A stretch of DNA of 64,000 bases from Polynucleobacter sp. MWH-UH25E (GCF_018687095.1 NZ_CP061286.1:1811221-1875220), one strand, 5' to 3'. Shown: positions 35,176 to 44,512, counted from the first letter of the stretch. A program made the numbers and translations. The notes: a model not told the origin generated them from the sequence alone.

Positions 35176-36294
35176 CTAGGCAGGCAATAGGTCTTCAGCT
35201 AGAGCATATTCCAAGCCTTGCGCCTGAGCTACGGGCTTGGAAGTGAGCACACCTTTATGCACACTTAAACCATTACGCAAGTGATGATCAATTGACAGAG
35301 CTTGCACGACTCCACGATTAGCCAAGGCCTCTACATAAGGATATGTGGCATTGGTTAGGGCAAAGGTAGAGGTTCTGGCAACGGCACCAGGCATATTAGC
35401 AACGCAATAATGCAAAATGCCATCCATCATGAATGTGGGATCTGCATGCGTTGTTGGCTTTGAAGTCTCAAAGCAACCACCCTGATCAATGGCAACATCA
35501 ACCACTACTGCGCCTGACTTCATTTTCTTGATCATCTCTCGAGTCACCAACTTTGGCGCAGCTGCTCCTGGAAGCAGTACCGCCCCAATCACGACATCAG
35601 CCTCAGTCACCTCCTGCTCAATTAGCAAACTATCCGAGTAAAAGGTACGGACTCGATTGCCATAAAACAGATCAATTTGCCGTAATCGATCAATATCACG
35701 ATCAAAGACACAAACATCAGCCCCCATACCCACAGCGATTTGTAATGCATTGCGTCCTACTACTCCGGCACCAAGAATGACAACCTTAGCGGGCGAAACA
35801 CCGGGCACTCCTGCCATTAAGACCCCAATACCTCCATGCGTTTTTTCTAAGTGGGTAGCAGCTGCCTGAATCGACATCCGCCCCGCCACTTCACTCATGG
35901 GAGCCAACAAGGGCAAAGCCCCATTGAATGCCGTGACAGTCTCATATGCAATACAACTGGCACCCGACTGAATCAACGCTTGGGTTTGAATCGGGTCCGG
36001 AGCCAAGTGCAGATAGGTAAACAGAATCTGATCCTCACGCAGCATGGCGCACTCTTGTGGCTGAGGCTCCTTTACCTTCACAATCATTTCTGCTTTTTTG
36101 AAAACTTCGGCGGCACTATTGATCAGCGTGGCTCCAGCAATTCGGTATGACTCATCACTTAGACCGATTTGCTCACCAGCGCCTCGCTGAACTAATACCG
36201 AATGCCCTTGTTTGCAAAGTCCGCTGACATTGCCTGGCGTTAAGCCAACCCGAAACTCATTATTTTTTACCTCTTGTGGAACACCAATAATCAT
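35176..36294 (-). CDS. ald: Alanine dehydrogenase
   Basis: It interconverts L-alanine with pyruvate and ammonium using NAD. The 372 residues show MIIGVPQEVKNNEFRVGLTP, the substrate Lys in VKVKEPQP, the NAD-binding VVILGAGVVGRNALQIA near residue 170 and VVVDVAIDQGGCFETS. AGGAGAT lies before the ATG. It is nine bases downstream of an amino-acid permease gene, so it probably handles alanine brought in by that permease, giving carbon and nitrogen. Confidence 0.96.
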   Translation of the reverse strand: MIIGVPQEVKNNEFRVGLTPGNVSGLCKQGHSVLVQRGAGEQIGLSDESYRIAGATLINSAAEVFKKAEMIVKVKEPQPQECAMLREDQILFTYLHLAPDPIQTQALIQSGASCIAYETVTAFNGALPLLAPMSEVAGRMSIQAAATHLEKTHGGIGVLMAGVPGVSPAKVVILGAGVVGRNALQIAVGMGADVCVFDRDIDRLRQIDLFYGNRVRTFYSDSLLIEQEVTEADVVIGAVLLPGAAAPKLVTREMIKKMKSGAVVVDVAIDQGGCFETSKPTTHADPTFMMDGILHYCVANMPGAVARTSTFALTNATYPYVEALANRGVVQALSIDHHLRNGLSVHKGVLTSKPVAQAQGLEYALAEDLLPA

Positions 36295-36303
36295 GTTGAT
36301 CTC

Positions 36304-37689
36304 CTATGATTTAAATACAGCTTGCGTTTTTGTTTTGCGATGCAAGCCCACGATGTAGAACATCGCGAGATACACCCCCAGTAAGCACGGACCCAATATC
36401 AACGCAATCCGCGCATCCTCATGAAAGCCCATTAGCACCACAACTAAGCAAATAAATGCCAAAGCAAACCACGAGGAATAAGGCCACCAAGGAGCGCGAT
36501 AACCAAGCTCAGCTACTTGTGCTTTTGTTAACGAACGACGGAATTTCATTTGGGTAAACAGGATGGCAATCCAAACCATCAAACCCACAAAGGTCACGGC
36601 CGCCATGATGTATTGAAAGGCTTTATCCGGCACGAAGTAGTTCAAAACAACCCCAGACATACAGACACCAACCGTAGCCATTACTGCACGATGCGGAACC
36701 CCATATTTAGATAGCTTTGCAAAAGATGCGGGTGCATAGCCATTGGTAGATAAGGAGTACAGCAATCGACCACCACTAAAAATGCCTGCATTACAAGATG
36801 AGAGTGCTGCGGTAATCACCACAAAGTTAATCAGCCCCGCCGCTTCACGCAAACCAATCCGTTCAAACATCACTACGAAAGGACTGCCCTGCTGACCCAC
36901 TTCATTCCATGGGAAGATGGCCAAGATCACCAGAATCGCGCCCATGTAGAAAATCAAAATTCGCCAGGCTAATGAATCAATTGCCATCGGAATCGTTTTC
37001 TTCGGGTTCTCCGCTTCTCCAGCAGAAAGACCAATCATCTCAATACCAACATAGGCGAATAAAACCATTTGCAATGAGAGCAACATCCCCTCAAAGCCAT
37101 TTGGAAAGAATCCACCATGCTGCCAAAGATTGCTTAAGCCAATAGGCTGCCAATCATTTGTAAAGCCAAATAAGATAACCGAGCCGCCTAATGCGATCAT
37201 GGCAATAATTGCGACGACTTTAATCAGCGCAAACCAAAATTCAAATTCGCCAAATACTTTTACAGCGATGAGATTAATCAAGCCCATCAATACAATTGAG
37301 GACAGCGCCCAAATCCACTGCGGAACTTCAGGGAACCAAATTCCCATGTAAATGCCCACAGCCGTTACTTCGGCAATACCTACGACTATCCAATAGGTCC
37401 AATAGCCCCATCCGACCATATAACCTGCCAGCGGTCCAACATAGGTATTGGCATAAGCAGCAAAAGAACCTGCTACAGGCTCATGTACAGCCATTTCACC
37501 TAGGGTGCGCAAGACAATAAAAGCAACGATTCCTGCGAGTAAATATCCCAACAGAATCGATGGGCCGGCGATTTGAATAGCGCTAGCGGATCCTAGAAAT
37601 AAACCAACACCAATCGTTGATCCTAAAGCCATCAAACGAATGTGTCGCACTTTGAGATGGCGTTTTAAGCCAGTTTGTTCAGTCTGCAA
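36304..37689 (-). CDS. Amino-acid permease (APC superfamily, AAT family), probably for alanine
   Basis: I start at TTG 37689 because AGGAGGT, a near-perfect ribosome site, lies five bases before it. The longer frame from another TTG (37728) includes that site inside its coding sequence. The protein then has 461 residues with 12 membrane helices and the AAT motif GLKRHLKVRHIRLMALGSTIGVGLFLGS near the N-terminus. It resembles the CycA group (D-Ala, Gly, D-Ser, also L-Ala). Ald directly downstream supports alanine as substrate. Confidence 0.87.
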   Translation of the reverse strand: MQTEQTGLKRHLKVRHIRLMALGSTIGVGLFLGSASAIQIAGPSILLGYLLAGIVAFIVLRTLGEMAVHEPVAGSFAAYANTYVGPLAGYMVGWGYWTYWIVVGIAEVTAVGIYMGIWFPEVPQWIWALSSIVLMGLINLIAVKVFGEFEFWFALIKVVAIIAMIALGGSVILFGFTNDWQPIGLSNLWQHGGFFPNGFEGMLLSLQMVLFAYVGIEMIGLSAGEAENPKKTIPMAIDSLAWRILIFYMGAILVILAIFPWNEVGQQGSPFVVMFERIGLREAAGLINFVVITAALSSCNAGIFSGGRLLYSLSTNGYAPASFAKLSKYGVPHRAVMATVGVCMSGVVLNYFVPDKAFQYIMAAVTFVGLMVWIAILFTQMKFRRSLTKAQVAELGYRAPWWPYSSWFALAFICLVVVLMGFHEDARIALILGPCLLGVYLAMFYIVGLHRKTKTQAVFKS

Positions 37690-37886
37690 AAGAGACCTCC
37701 TTTCGATTTGCTGTTGGCGGTTTGCCAACGAGACAAAGTCTAGGGAGGAGTTTTATTATTCACTAGAGGGCAAAAGTTCTTAAAGTGATTTAATGACTAA
37801 ATATGAATTCAGAAATGGAAAATTCTCTTTAAAAACAACTGAGCTCTATCAAGAATTAATTTTTACCTGCAAGAGAATCAGTAATT

Positions 37887-37916
37887 TCCTACAGGGAATC
37901 CCCTTAGGAATTTTTG
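37887..37916. other. Hairpin in the gap between the permease and tcdA
   Basis: TTCCTA and TAGGAA enclose a GGG/CCC pairing, followed on the plus strand by TTTTTG. No plus-strand gene lies upstream, so a terminator role is uncertain. Nothing else is recognisable in 37690-37957. Confidence 0.3.
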
Positions 37917-37957
37917 CTGAATTGAAGGCTTTAAATTAATTGATAAGGCGCGACTTA

Positions 37958-38722
37958 CTATTGCCCTTGACTAATTAGATTGAGAATCTCGGCAGCAGCC
38001 GCCAAACCACAAGCTGCAGTCACCATAACAGTTGAGCCATAACCCGAGCAAGCCAGGCCGCCAGTGGAAGCACCCGCACGGGGCTCATGAGAGTAGATTG
38101 CCCTAATGCCAATCTTATGTTTGAGGTTTCTTGAGAAACCATGATCTTGTCTCAGCCCCTGCCGAACTTTTGCTAATAAGGCATCTTGCTCGGTTCGCGA
38201 GAGATCATCACATCGCACTGCTGTGGGCTGGGTCTTTCCTCCAGCGGCGCCACACATCACTAAAGCACGGTTATGCGTTCTAGCCCATACTGATAACGCA
38301 ATCTTTGTTTGAACTGAATCGGTAGCATCCAATACATAAGCATCAGCAGGAATGATGCGATCTAAATTATCTGGCTCTAAAAATTCATCGCAAACTGTCA
38401 AATGAATCTCGGGGTTGATCTGCAAAATGCGCTCAGCCATCGCTTGGACTTTTGCTTTTCCATACTGACCCTCAACAGCATGGAGTTGACGATTGGTATT
38501 GCTCTCCGCAATGTGGTCAAGATCTACTAGAACAAGGTGGCCAATACCGGTACGGGCTAGTGACTCAGCCGCCCATGAACCAACACCACCTAATCCAGCG
38601 ACTACGACAGTGGCATTCAGAAACTTCACGCGCAGGTCGGACCCATAGAGTCTAGAAACCCCCCCAAAACGGCGATCTTCAATGCTGTCTTGCGCCTTTA
38701 TTTCTGCCTTGTTTTCTGCCAT
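37958..38722 (-). CDS. tcdA: tRNA threonylcarbamoyladenosine dehydratase
   Basis: TcdA (CsdL) uses ATP to cyclise t6A37 to ct6A in ANN-decoding tRNAs. Starting at ATG 38722 gives 254 residues; the longer frame would run across the pdxH start. The E1-like nucleotide site is VAGLGGVGSWAAESLARTG near residue 40, then VDLDHIAESNTNRQ, and DATDSVQTK follows. The gene is divergent from pdxH, with only 20 bases between the start codons. Confidence 0.92.
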   Translation of the reverse strand: MAENKAEIKAQDSIEDRRFGGVSRLYGSDLRVKFLNATVVVAGLGGVGSWAAESLARTGIGHLVLVDLDHIAESNTNRQLHAVEGQYGKAKVQAMAERILQINPEIHLTVCDEFLEPDNLDRIIPADAYVLDATDSVQTKIALSVWARTHNRALVMCGAAGGKTQPTAVRCDDLSRTEQDALLAKVRQGLRQDHGFSRNLKHKIGIRAIYSHEPRAGASTGGLACSGYGSTVMVTAACGLAAAAEILNLISQGQ

Positions 38723-38745
38723 AGCCTCTTTATACTGAATAAATG
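38709..38745. promoter_or_regulatory. Bidirectional leaderless promoter of tcdA and pdxH
   Basis: Plus strand: TTGTTT (38709-38714), 16 bases, TATACT (38731-38736), six bases, ATG 38743. Minus strand: TATAAA (38734-38729), six bases, ATG 38722. The two -10 elements overlap by four bases, and both genes lack a usable Shine-Dalgarno. Confidence 0.6.
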
Positions 38746-39378
38746 AACTCCATTGCCCAACTTCGCAAAAACTATACCCTTGGTCAGCTTTCGGAAACCG
38801 AAGTTCCTCATCAACCACTGCCCCTCTTTCAGCTATGGTTTGATCAAGCAATCAAGGCGGAGTGCCCTGAGCCCAACTCAATGACACTGGCCACCGCTGA
38901 TCAAGCTGGAAACCCATCAGCCCGTATTGTCTTACTAAAAGGGGCTGACGAAAATGGCTTTACGTTTTTTACCAACTATGAGAGTCAAAAAGGTAAGGAA
39001 TTAGCTATTCGCCCACGGGCAGCACTTCTATTTCACTGGCATGAACTTGAGCGTCAAGTCCGTATTAAAGGTATTGTTGAAAGAGTTGATGCGACTGAGA
39101 GCGATCAATACTTCCATTCACGCCCACCCGCATCTCGAATTGGTGCCTGGGCCTCCCCTCAAAGTGCCGCTATCCCCAATCGAGAATTTCTAGAGGCAGC
39201 GGAGCAGAAATTTAAGGCGGAGTTTGGAGAAAACCCACCGCGTCCAGAACATTGGGGTGGATATCGCCTGCGTCCTACGGAAATTGAGTTCTGGCAAGGT
39301 CGCCCTTCTCGTCTCCACGATCGCATCCACTACCAACTTAAAGGCAAGGACTGGGAAATCAGCAGACTTGCTCCCTAA
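38743..39378 (+). CDS. pdxH: Pyridoxamine 5'-phosphate oxidase
   Basis: This FMN enzyme oxidises PNP or PMP to pyridoxal phosphate. The 211 residues include FMN-binding ARIVLLKGADENGFTFFTNYES, the PLP/FMN region RPRAALLFHWHELERQVRI, and the C-terminal signature EFWQGRPSRLHDRIHY. Several PLP enzymes, such as the decarboxylase at 50-52 kb, depend on its product. The start has a -10 element but no ribosome site. Confidence 0.96.
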   Translation: MNSIAQLRKNYTLGQLSETEVPHQPLPLFQLWFDQAIKAECPEPNSMTLATADQAGNPSARIVLLKGADENGFTFFTNYESQKGKELAIRPRAALLFHWHELERQVRIKGIVERVDATESDQYFHSRPPASRIGAWASPQSAAIPNREFLEAAEQKFKAEFGENPPRPEHWGGYRLRPTEIEFWQGRPSRLHDRIHYQLKGKDWEISRLAP

Positions 39379-39397
39379 CTTCTGGTGGGCACTGGGT

Positions 39398-39970
39398 TTA
39401 CTGATATTTCGGGGCGATTAAAGATTGAAATTTAGTTCTGAATTTTTCTAACTTAGGCGCAACCACAAATGCGCAATACCCTTGATTCGGGTGTTGCTGA
39501 AAATAATTCTGGTGATAGTCTTCCGCTGGATAAATGATTGGCGCAGCTTCAATCTGTGTGACGACTGGATCACGATAAATCTTCGAAGCCTCTAATTCAC
39601 GCACTACCTCCTGCGCAATTTTGAGTTGCTCATCACTATGGGTAAAAATCACTGATCGGTATTGCGTACCATGATCATTACCTTGATAGTTCAAGGTCGT
39701 TGGATCATGAATCACAAAGAAAATTTCTAAGAGGTCTCGATAACTGATCACTTGAGCATCAAACTCGATATCAACAATTTCCGCATGGCCAGTATTGCCA
39801 TCACATACTGCCTCATATGAAGGATTTGGTATCGCACCACCAGCATAGCCAGATACAACTGTTTTTACCCCTTGAATCTGCTGGTAAACAGCCTCAAGAC
39901 ACCAAAAACAACCACCACCTAGGGTTGCCCGCTCAAGTTTGGATGGGTTTTTATCGAAGATTTCATTCAT
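39398..39970 (-). CDS. msrA: Peptide methionine sulfoxide reductase MsrA
   Basis: It reduces the S-form of methionine sulfoxide in proteins. The 190 residues contain the catalytic GGGCFWCLEAVYQ near residue 18, GYAGG, and DYHQNYFQQHP near the C-terminus. AGGA precedes the ATG by seven bases. It converges on pdxH. Confidence 0.95.
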   Translation of the reverse strand: MNEIFDKNPSKLERATLGGGCFWCLEAVYQQIQGVKTVVSGYAGGAIPNPSYEAVCDGNTGHAEIVDIEFDAQVISYRDLLEIFFVIHDPTTLNYQGNDHGTQYRSVIFTHSDEQLKIAQEVVRELEASKIYRDPVVTQIEAAPIIYPAEDYHQNYFQQHPNQGYCAFVVAPKLEKFRTKFQSLIAPKYQ

Positions 39971-40046
39971 AGCTTTATCCTAATGCCTTATTGAAATCCC
40001 TGCAAAACCATAATCATCGCCTTATTTACCCATTAATTAATACACC

Positions 40047-41444
40047 ATGAATCGCTTCACCATTCAGCTTGATGAAATCAAAGCAGCCTATGCGGCTGAA
40101 CCCAATCCCAGCATCGAGGTCCGACTCGAGCGTATTGGGCGTATTGAGAAGATGATCAAAGCGAATGAAGAAAAGTTATGCAAAGCACTGACGGCGGATT
40201 TTGGTGTGCGTCATTCATCAGAAACTCGTCTCGCTGAATTTCAGATGGTGTATCAAGCCTGCAAATTTGTTCGCAAGCATCTAAAAGATTGGATGAAGCC
40301 AGTCCAGATGGAAACACCATCCTATTTAGGCTCTTCAGAAGCATGGATTGAAAGCCAATCGATTGGTGTGGTTGGCATCATCAGCCCATGGAACTACCCC
40401 GTGCAACTCGCACTTCTGCCAGCCATCTCCGCCTTTGCTGCTGGTAACCGTGTTTGGCTCAAACCTTCAGAGCGTAGTTCTCGCACATCAGGATTCTTGG
40501 CGAGCCTGATTCAGGAATACTTTCATCCAACTGAATTTTGCGTGAGCACTGGTGGCACTGAGGTAGCAGAGCAATTTGCCGCCCTACCATTTGCACACCT
40601 TTTCTTTACCGGCTCAGAAACAATTGGCAAAAAAGTAATGCGAGCCGCCTCCGAAAGCCTCACACCCGTGACCTTAGAGCTCGGCGGCAAGTCTCCAGCG
40701 ATTATTGACTCCTCCGCAAACATTAAGGATGCGGCTGAAGCAATTATTTACGGCAAGTTACTCAATAATAGCCAGACATGTATCGCTCCAGACTATGTTT
40801 TAGTGGAAACCAACCAACAAGAGGCATTAATTAAGGAGCTACAGATTGCCGCACAAGTGCAATTTAGCAATCCAGAAGAATTAACGGGCCCAATTGACGA
40901 AAACCAATTACAGAATTGGCGACATTTGTTGAGCGATGCGATTGATCGTGGCGCTAAACCTGTTTCGCTTCTTCAGAATCCTGGAGCTGGTGCACGTCGC
41001 TTTGAACCCGTTGTGCTCATCAACACTCCAGCTGAGGCACGTGTATTGCATGAAGAAATCTTTGGTCCGATCTTACCGATTATTGCTATCCAAGATACAG
41101 CTGCTGCAATCTCTTACATTAATCAGAGACCAAATCCGCTAGCCCTCTATTGGTTTGGTAAAAACAAAAAGCAGTTAGAACAAGTATTACAAGAGACCCG
41201 CTCTGGCGGAGTAACAGTAAACGATGTATTTCTGCACGCTGCTGCAGAAACTTTACCGTTTGGTGGCATTGGCGCCAGCGGCATGGGCAGTTATCACGGC
41301 AAGGCTGGATTTGATACCTTCAGCCACCAAAAATCCATCCTCGATGTTCGTGGCTTTTTGGGAACCAGTCTTTTCAAGGGAACCAAACCCGCGCGTCCAC
41401 CCTACGGAAAAAAGACAGAGCGATTGCTACGGCGCCTAAAGTAA
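40047..41444 (+). CDS. Aldehyde dehydrogenase (coniferyl-aldehyde/class 3 type)
   Basis: The 465 residues are an NAD(P)-dependent aldehyde dehydrogenase: catalytic Glu in TLELGGKSP near residue 213, catalytic Cys in NSQTCIAPDY near 246, NYPVQLALLPAISAFAAGN in the cofactor site. Length and pattern fit the class 3/coniferyl-aldehyde group, which acts on medium-chain or aromatic aldehydes. The exact substrate cannot be read from sequence. It stands alone and converges on the LysE-type gene with a five-base gap. Confidence 0.88.
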   Translation: MNRFTIQLDEIKAAYAAEPNPSIEVRLERIGRIEKMIKANEEKLCKALTADFGVRHSSETRLAEFQMVYQACKFVRKHLKDWMKPVQMETPSYLGSSEAWIESQSIGVVGIISPWNYPVQLALLPAISAFAAGNRVWLKPSERSSRTSGFLASLIQEYFHPTEFCVSTGGTEVAEQFAALPFAHLFFTGSETIGKKVMRAASESLTPVTLELGGKSPAIIDSSANIKDAAEAIIYGKLLNNSQTCIAPDYVLVETNQQEALIKELQIAAQVQFSNPEELTGPIDENQLQNWRHLLSDAIDRGAKPVSLLQNPGAGARRFEPVVLINTPAEARVLHEEIFGPILPIIAIQDTAAAISYINQRPNPLALYWFGKNKKQLEQVLQETRSGGVTVNDVFLHAAAETLPFGGIGASGMGSYHGKAGFDTFSHQKSILDVRGFLGTSLFKGTKPARPPYGKKTERLLRRLK

Positions 41445-41449
41445 GCGAC

Positions 41450-42127
41450 CTAGACCAACACTAGACGTATCGCAAAGCTGATAAACAGAACTCCGGTAAG
41501 CAACCAGAGTCCTGCCGCTAAACGCTGGCGACTTTGGAAATAGCTTGAGAAATATTGGCCAGCAAAGATTAAGCCCGTTAGGTAAGCCATGCTCATCATC
41601 TGCAGAACAACTGCAAGATACATAAAGGTGTAAGCAGGATAAGCAAAATCTGGACGAATAAATTGCGAGAAGAACGCAATGAAGAAAAAGATTGCCTTGG
41701 GGTTGGTTAATGATAGTGACAAGGCCGCAATCAAGGGATGTAACTGCATGAGGCCCGCTTGGATTTCATAGGCGTTTGTTTTAGAAGATAAGGCCCAGCG
41801 TTGCTGCCCACTACGCAATAAACCAAATCCCATCCATCCCAAATACAAGGCACCAGCGATTCGCACTATCTGAAAAAGTACCGGGGATGACATCAACATC
41901 GATGCGGCCCCTAAGGCAACAGCGATCATCAAAATGGAATCACCGATAAAAATACCGATAGCACCCCAAGCACCATGGCGCCATCCCTTTTGTGTAGAAA
42001 TGGTCAGTACGTAAAGCGAGTTAGGGCCTGGCAACAAAATAATGAGCAGGGTTCCGAGCAAATAGCTTGAGAAATCCGCTATTCCAGCATTTGTTGGTGA
42101 TAAAAGGGTTAATGCACTCCATTCCAT
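41450..42127 (-). CDS. LysE-family amino-acid exporter
   Basis: The 225 residues have about six membrane helices and the LysE/RhtB motif LIILLPGPNSLYVLT near the N-terminus, with GAWGAIGIFIGDS and LTNPKAIFFFIAFF following. The family exports amino acids or related metabolites; in LeuE-like members, leucine or methionine. The start ATG lies six bases after TATGAT, with no ribosome site. Confidence 0.85.
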   Translation of the reverse strand: MEWSALTLLSPTNAGIADFSSYLLGTLLIILLPGPNSLYVLTISTQKGWRHGAWGAIGIFIGDSILMIAVALGAASMLMSSPVLFQIVRIAGALYLGWMGFGLLRSGQQRWALSSKTNAYEIQAGLMQLHPLIAALSLSLTNPKAIFFFIAFFSQFIRPDFAYPAYTFMYLAVVLQMMSMAYLTGLIFAGQYFSSYFQSRQRLAAGLWLLTGVLFISFAIRLVLV

Positions 42128-42139
42128 TGCTACATCATA
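42125..42139 (-). promoter_or_regulatory. Predicted leaderless promoter of the LysE-type gene (-10 TATGAT)
   Basis: TATGAT on the minus strand (42139-42134) is followed by six bases and ATG (42127-42125). The -35 is weak. Confidence 0.5.
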
Positions 42140-42157
42140 ATAAATTCGGGAAAACCC

Positions 42158-42186
42158 TTGTAATTAGATATTCGAACTGTCATAAT
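42158..42186 (+). promoter_or_regulatory. sigma70 promoter of rhlE with a long leader
   Basis: TTGTAA (42158-42163) and CATAAT (42181-42186) are 17 bases apart. Initiation near 42193 would leave a leader of about 200 bases before the rhlE start codon at 42392. Confidence 0.55.
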
Positions 42187-42306
42187 GAGAGGCTTTTTTA
42201 AGCAATTTGATTCATCGCCCCCCAGCTATATTTCAGCGCACTGTTTAGAAGCGATAAGCCCTAAACCCCGGAACAACCGGAAACAAAATCGCGCTGCCGC
42301 CTGTCT

Positions 42307-42329
42307 GATGGTCGATGCCTTTGACCATC
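42307..42329 (+). other. Stem-loop in the rhlE leader
   Basis: GATGGTC (42307-42313) and GACCATC (42323-42329) are exact inverted repeats with a nine-base loop, about 60 bases before the rhlE ribosome site. It may be a target of helicase autoregulation or cold control. No known RNA family is recognised. Confidence 0.4.
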
Positions 42330-42391
42330 GCACTTCAAAAAACATGAGTGCAACGTACGGAGACATCTCTCAAAAGGAGATGTGTAATAGC

Positions 42392-43888
42392 ATGACTTTT
42401 TCTAAAGAAAACAAACAGACTGGAACTGAATTCCAGAATTTCGCCTTAGCAGCACCGCTACTCAAAAACATTTCTGAGTTGGGCTTTACTCAGGCAACTC
42501 CTGTTCAAGCGCAGGTTATTCCTGCGGCTTTAGCAGGTGGTGACTTATTGGTTAGCAGTCAAACGGGTAGCGGTAAAACCGGCGCCTTTTTGTTGCCAAT
42601 CATTCATCAGTTGATTGAAGACAATCCTAAAAACTCACCTGTACCAGGTCGCGCGCAACCAAAGGTTCTCGTACTCTGCCCTACTCGTGAGCTGGCTCAA
42701 CAGGTTGCTGCTGATGCAGTGAATTTCGTGCGTGGCATGAAAGGCATTCGTATTGCTACGATCATGGGTGGCATGCCTTATGGCAAACAAATCCAAGCTC
42801 TTAAAGGCGCCTTATTGGTGGTCGCTACTCCAGGACGCTTACTAGATCTATGCGATAGCAAAGCGATTCGCTTGGATGATGTACAACAGCTGGTGATTGA
42901 CGAAGCAGATCGCATGTTAGACATGGGTTTTGCTGAAGATTTGGAAGCCATTGATCAACGCTGCGCTGGTCGCAAGCAAACTTTAATGTTCTCTGCAACC
43001 TTTGCACCAAAGATTATGTCTTTAGCAAATGAGTTGACCACAGATGCGAAGCGTATTGAACTAGCTCATGCCGGTGAAAAGCACGCCAACATTGAGCAGA
43101 AGTTGCACTGGGCTGACAGCATGTCACACAAACATAAGCTTCTTGAGCACATCTTGGCTGATGCCTCTTTAGATCAAGCAGTGGTGTTTGCAAGTACACA
43201 GGTAGAAAGTGAAAAGATTGCTGATACATTGCGCTCTAATGGCTATGAGGCAACAGCACTTCATGGCGCAATGCCCCAAGCAGTTCGCATGCGTCGCCTA
43301 GAGTCCTTGCGTAAAGGCCACACCAAGATTTTGGTCGCAACCGATGTTGCCGCTCGAGGTATTGATGTGCCACGCATTAGCCACGTGATTAACTTTGGCC
43401 TACCCATGAAACCGGAAGACTATACGCACCGTATTGGCCGTACGGGTCGCGCCGGCCGCAATGGGGTCGCCATTACCTTGGTTGAACATCGTGATCGCGC
43501 AAAGATTCGCAACATTGAACGCTTCACTCAGCAAGATATCGTTGCTTCCGTAATCGCAGGCCTTGAGCCACAAGCCAAACCGAGTTTTGGCGGTGGTAAT
43601 CGCTCTGGCGGCGGCCGTTCCGGCAACAGATCCGGTGGCGGTTTTGGTGGGAATCGCTCTGGTGGTGGTGGCGGTAGCGGTGGTGGTCGTTATGGCTCTG
43701 GCGCACGCTCTGAATCTCGTTTTGGCGGCAATAAAGAGGGTGGAAATCGCTTTGGCGACTCTCGTCCTAGCCGCTCAGCTGATTCACGTCCTGCACGCTC
43801 CGCAGACTCTCGTCCAAGCCGTCCAGCAGGTCCTCGCTTTGCAAAACCAAAGTCGGGCAGCCAACGTCGCAACTTTAGCGGCAGCTAA
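42392..43888 (+). CDS. rhlE: DEAD-box RNA helicase (RhlE type)
   Basis: It unwinds RNA in ribosome assembly and mRNA decay. I start at ATG 42392, which has AAGGAG twelve bases upstream; the frame is open 69 codons further up but without homology. The 498 residues hold motif I QTGSGKT near 58, motif II DEAD near 170, SAT, and motif VI HRIGRTGRAGR. The last 100 residues are a low-complexity tail of Gly, Arg, Ser and Asn with repeated GGGNRSGG-like units, expected to bind RNA. Confidence 0.92.
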   Translation: MTFSKENKQTGTEFQNFALAAPLLKNISELGFTQATPVQAQVIPAALAGGDLLVSSQTGSGKTGAFLLPIIHQLIEDNPKNSPVPGRAQPKVLVLCPTRELAQQVAADAVNFVRGMKGIRIATIMGGMPYGKQIQALKGALLVVATPGRLLDLCDSKAIRLDDVQQLVIDEADRMLDMGFAEDLEAIDQRCAGRKQTLMFSATFAPKIMSLANELTTDAKRIELAHAGEKHANIEQKLHWADSMSHKHKLLEHILADASLDQAVVFASTQVESEKIADTLRSNGYEATALHGAMPQAVRMRRLESLRKGHTKILVATDVAARGIDVPRISHVINFGLPMKPEDYTHRIGRTGRAGRNGVAITLVEHRDRAKIRNIERFTQQDIVASVIAGLEPQAKPSFGGGNRSGGGRSGNRSGGGFGGNRSGGGGGSGGGRYGSGARSESRFGGNKEGGNRFGDSRPSRSADSRPARSADSRPSRPAGPRFAKPKSGSQRRNFSGS

Positions 43889-43890
43889 AT

Positions 43891-44463
43891 ATGCCCCACC
43901 GCAATCGTCTCCGTTCTGCATGGAATCGAGTCGATTCCGGTGAAATTCATCGGGCGCCCCTTCAGTGGCAACCATGGTTAAGCGACACTGGGTCACTTAC
44001 GCACAAGATTGAGAAAGCGATTGGTAAAAAATTAACCGTTAAGGTTTTACGGGATCGCCCTCAATCTTTGCATGATGATGAACTCCTCTCATTTCGAAAG
44101 AGAATTAAACACTGCCGAGTACGAGAGGTACTACTCTGCGCTAATGAAACACCACTCGTCATCGCCCGCAGCATCATTCCCACATTGAGCTCAAGCGGCA
44201 GCAATCATTCGATCCTGCGCTTAGGCACAAGACCTTTAGGCGCAGTTCTATTTAGCAAAACTCGAATGCATTCCAAGGCTAGACCTCGGCGTGATATTGC
44301 TCGTATTGATAAAAGCGCACCACTGTGGAAAGGTTTTTATAAGGCAGGCATTACATTGCCTTCACCTCTTTGGGCGCGTCGTACCTTATACCGCTTAAAG
44401 GGTCACCCCATCCTAGTCAACGAAGTTTTTTTACCCGCCCTACTCCAATACCCAGCAACTTAA
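43891..44463 (+). CDS. ubiC: Chorismate lyase
   Basis: It splits chorismate to 4-hydroxybenzoate and pyruvate, the first step of ubiquinone synthesis. The 190 residues show the family elements PWLSDTGSLT, VREVLLCANETPLVIARSIIP, LGTRPLGAVLF and WARRTLYRLKGHPILVNEVFLP. It starts two bases after the rhlE stop and is probably co-transcribed with it. UbiA is not in the window. Confidence 0.9.
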   Translation: MPHRNRLRSAWNRVDSGEIHRAPLQWQPWLSDTGSLTHKIEKAIGKKLTVKVLRDRPQSLHDDELLSFRKRIKHCRVREVLLCANETPLVIARSIIPTLSSSGSNHSILRLGTRPLGAVLFSKTRMHSKARPRRDIARIDKSAPLWKGFYKAGITLPSPLWARRTLYRLKGHPILVNEVFLPALLQYPAT

Positions 44464-44512
44464 TTTCGTTAATTAAGGGTGTGAATGACTGAGGGATAAA
44501 GAGGCAAGACTT

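Noticed and set aside
43563..43943. 126-codon frame over the rhlE tail
   Set aside because: It is a +1 reading of the Gly/Arg repeats (Ala/Val-rich) with no family resemblance.
44459..44477. CTTAATT/AATTAAG hairpin at the ubiC stop
   Set aside because: All but two of its pairs are A-T, with no U-run; too weak to call a terminator.
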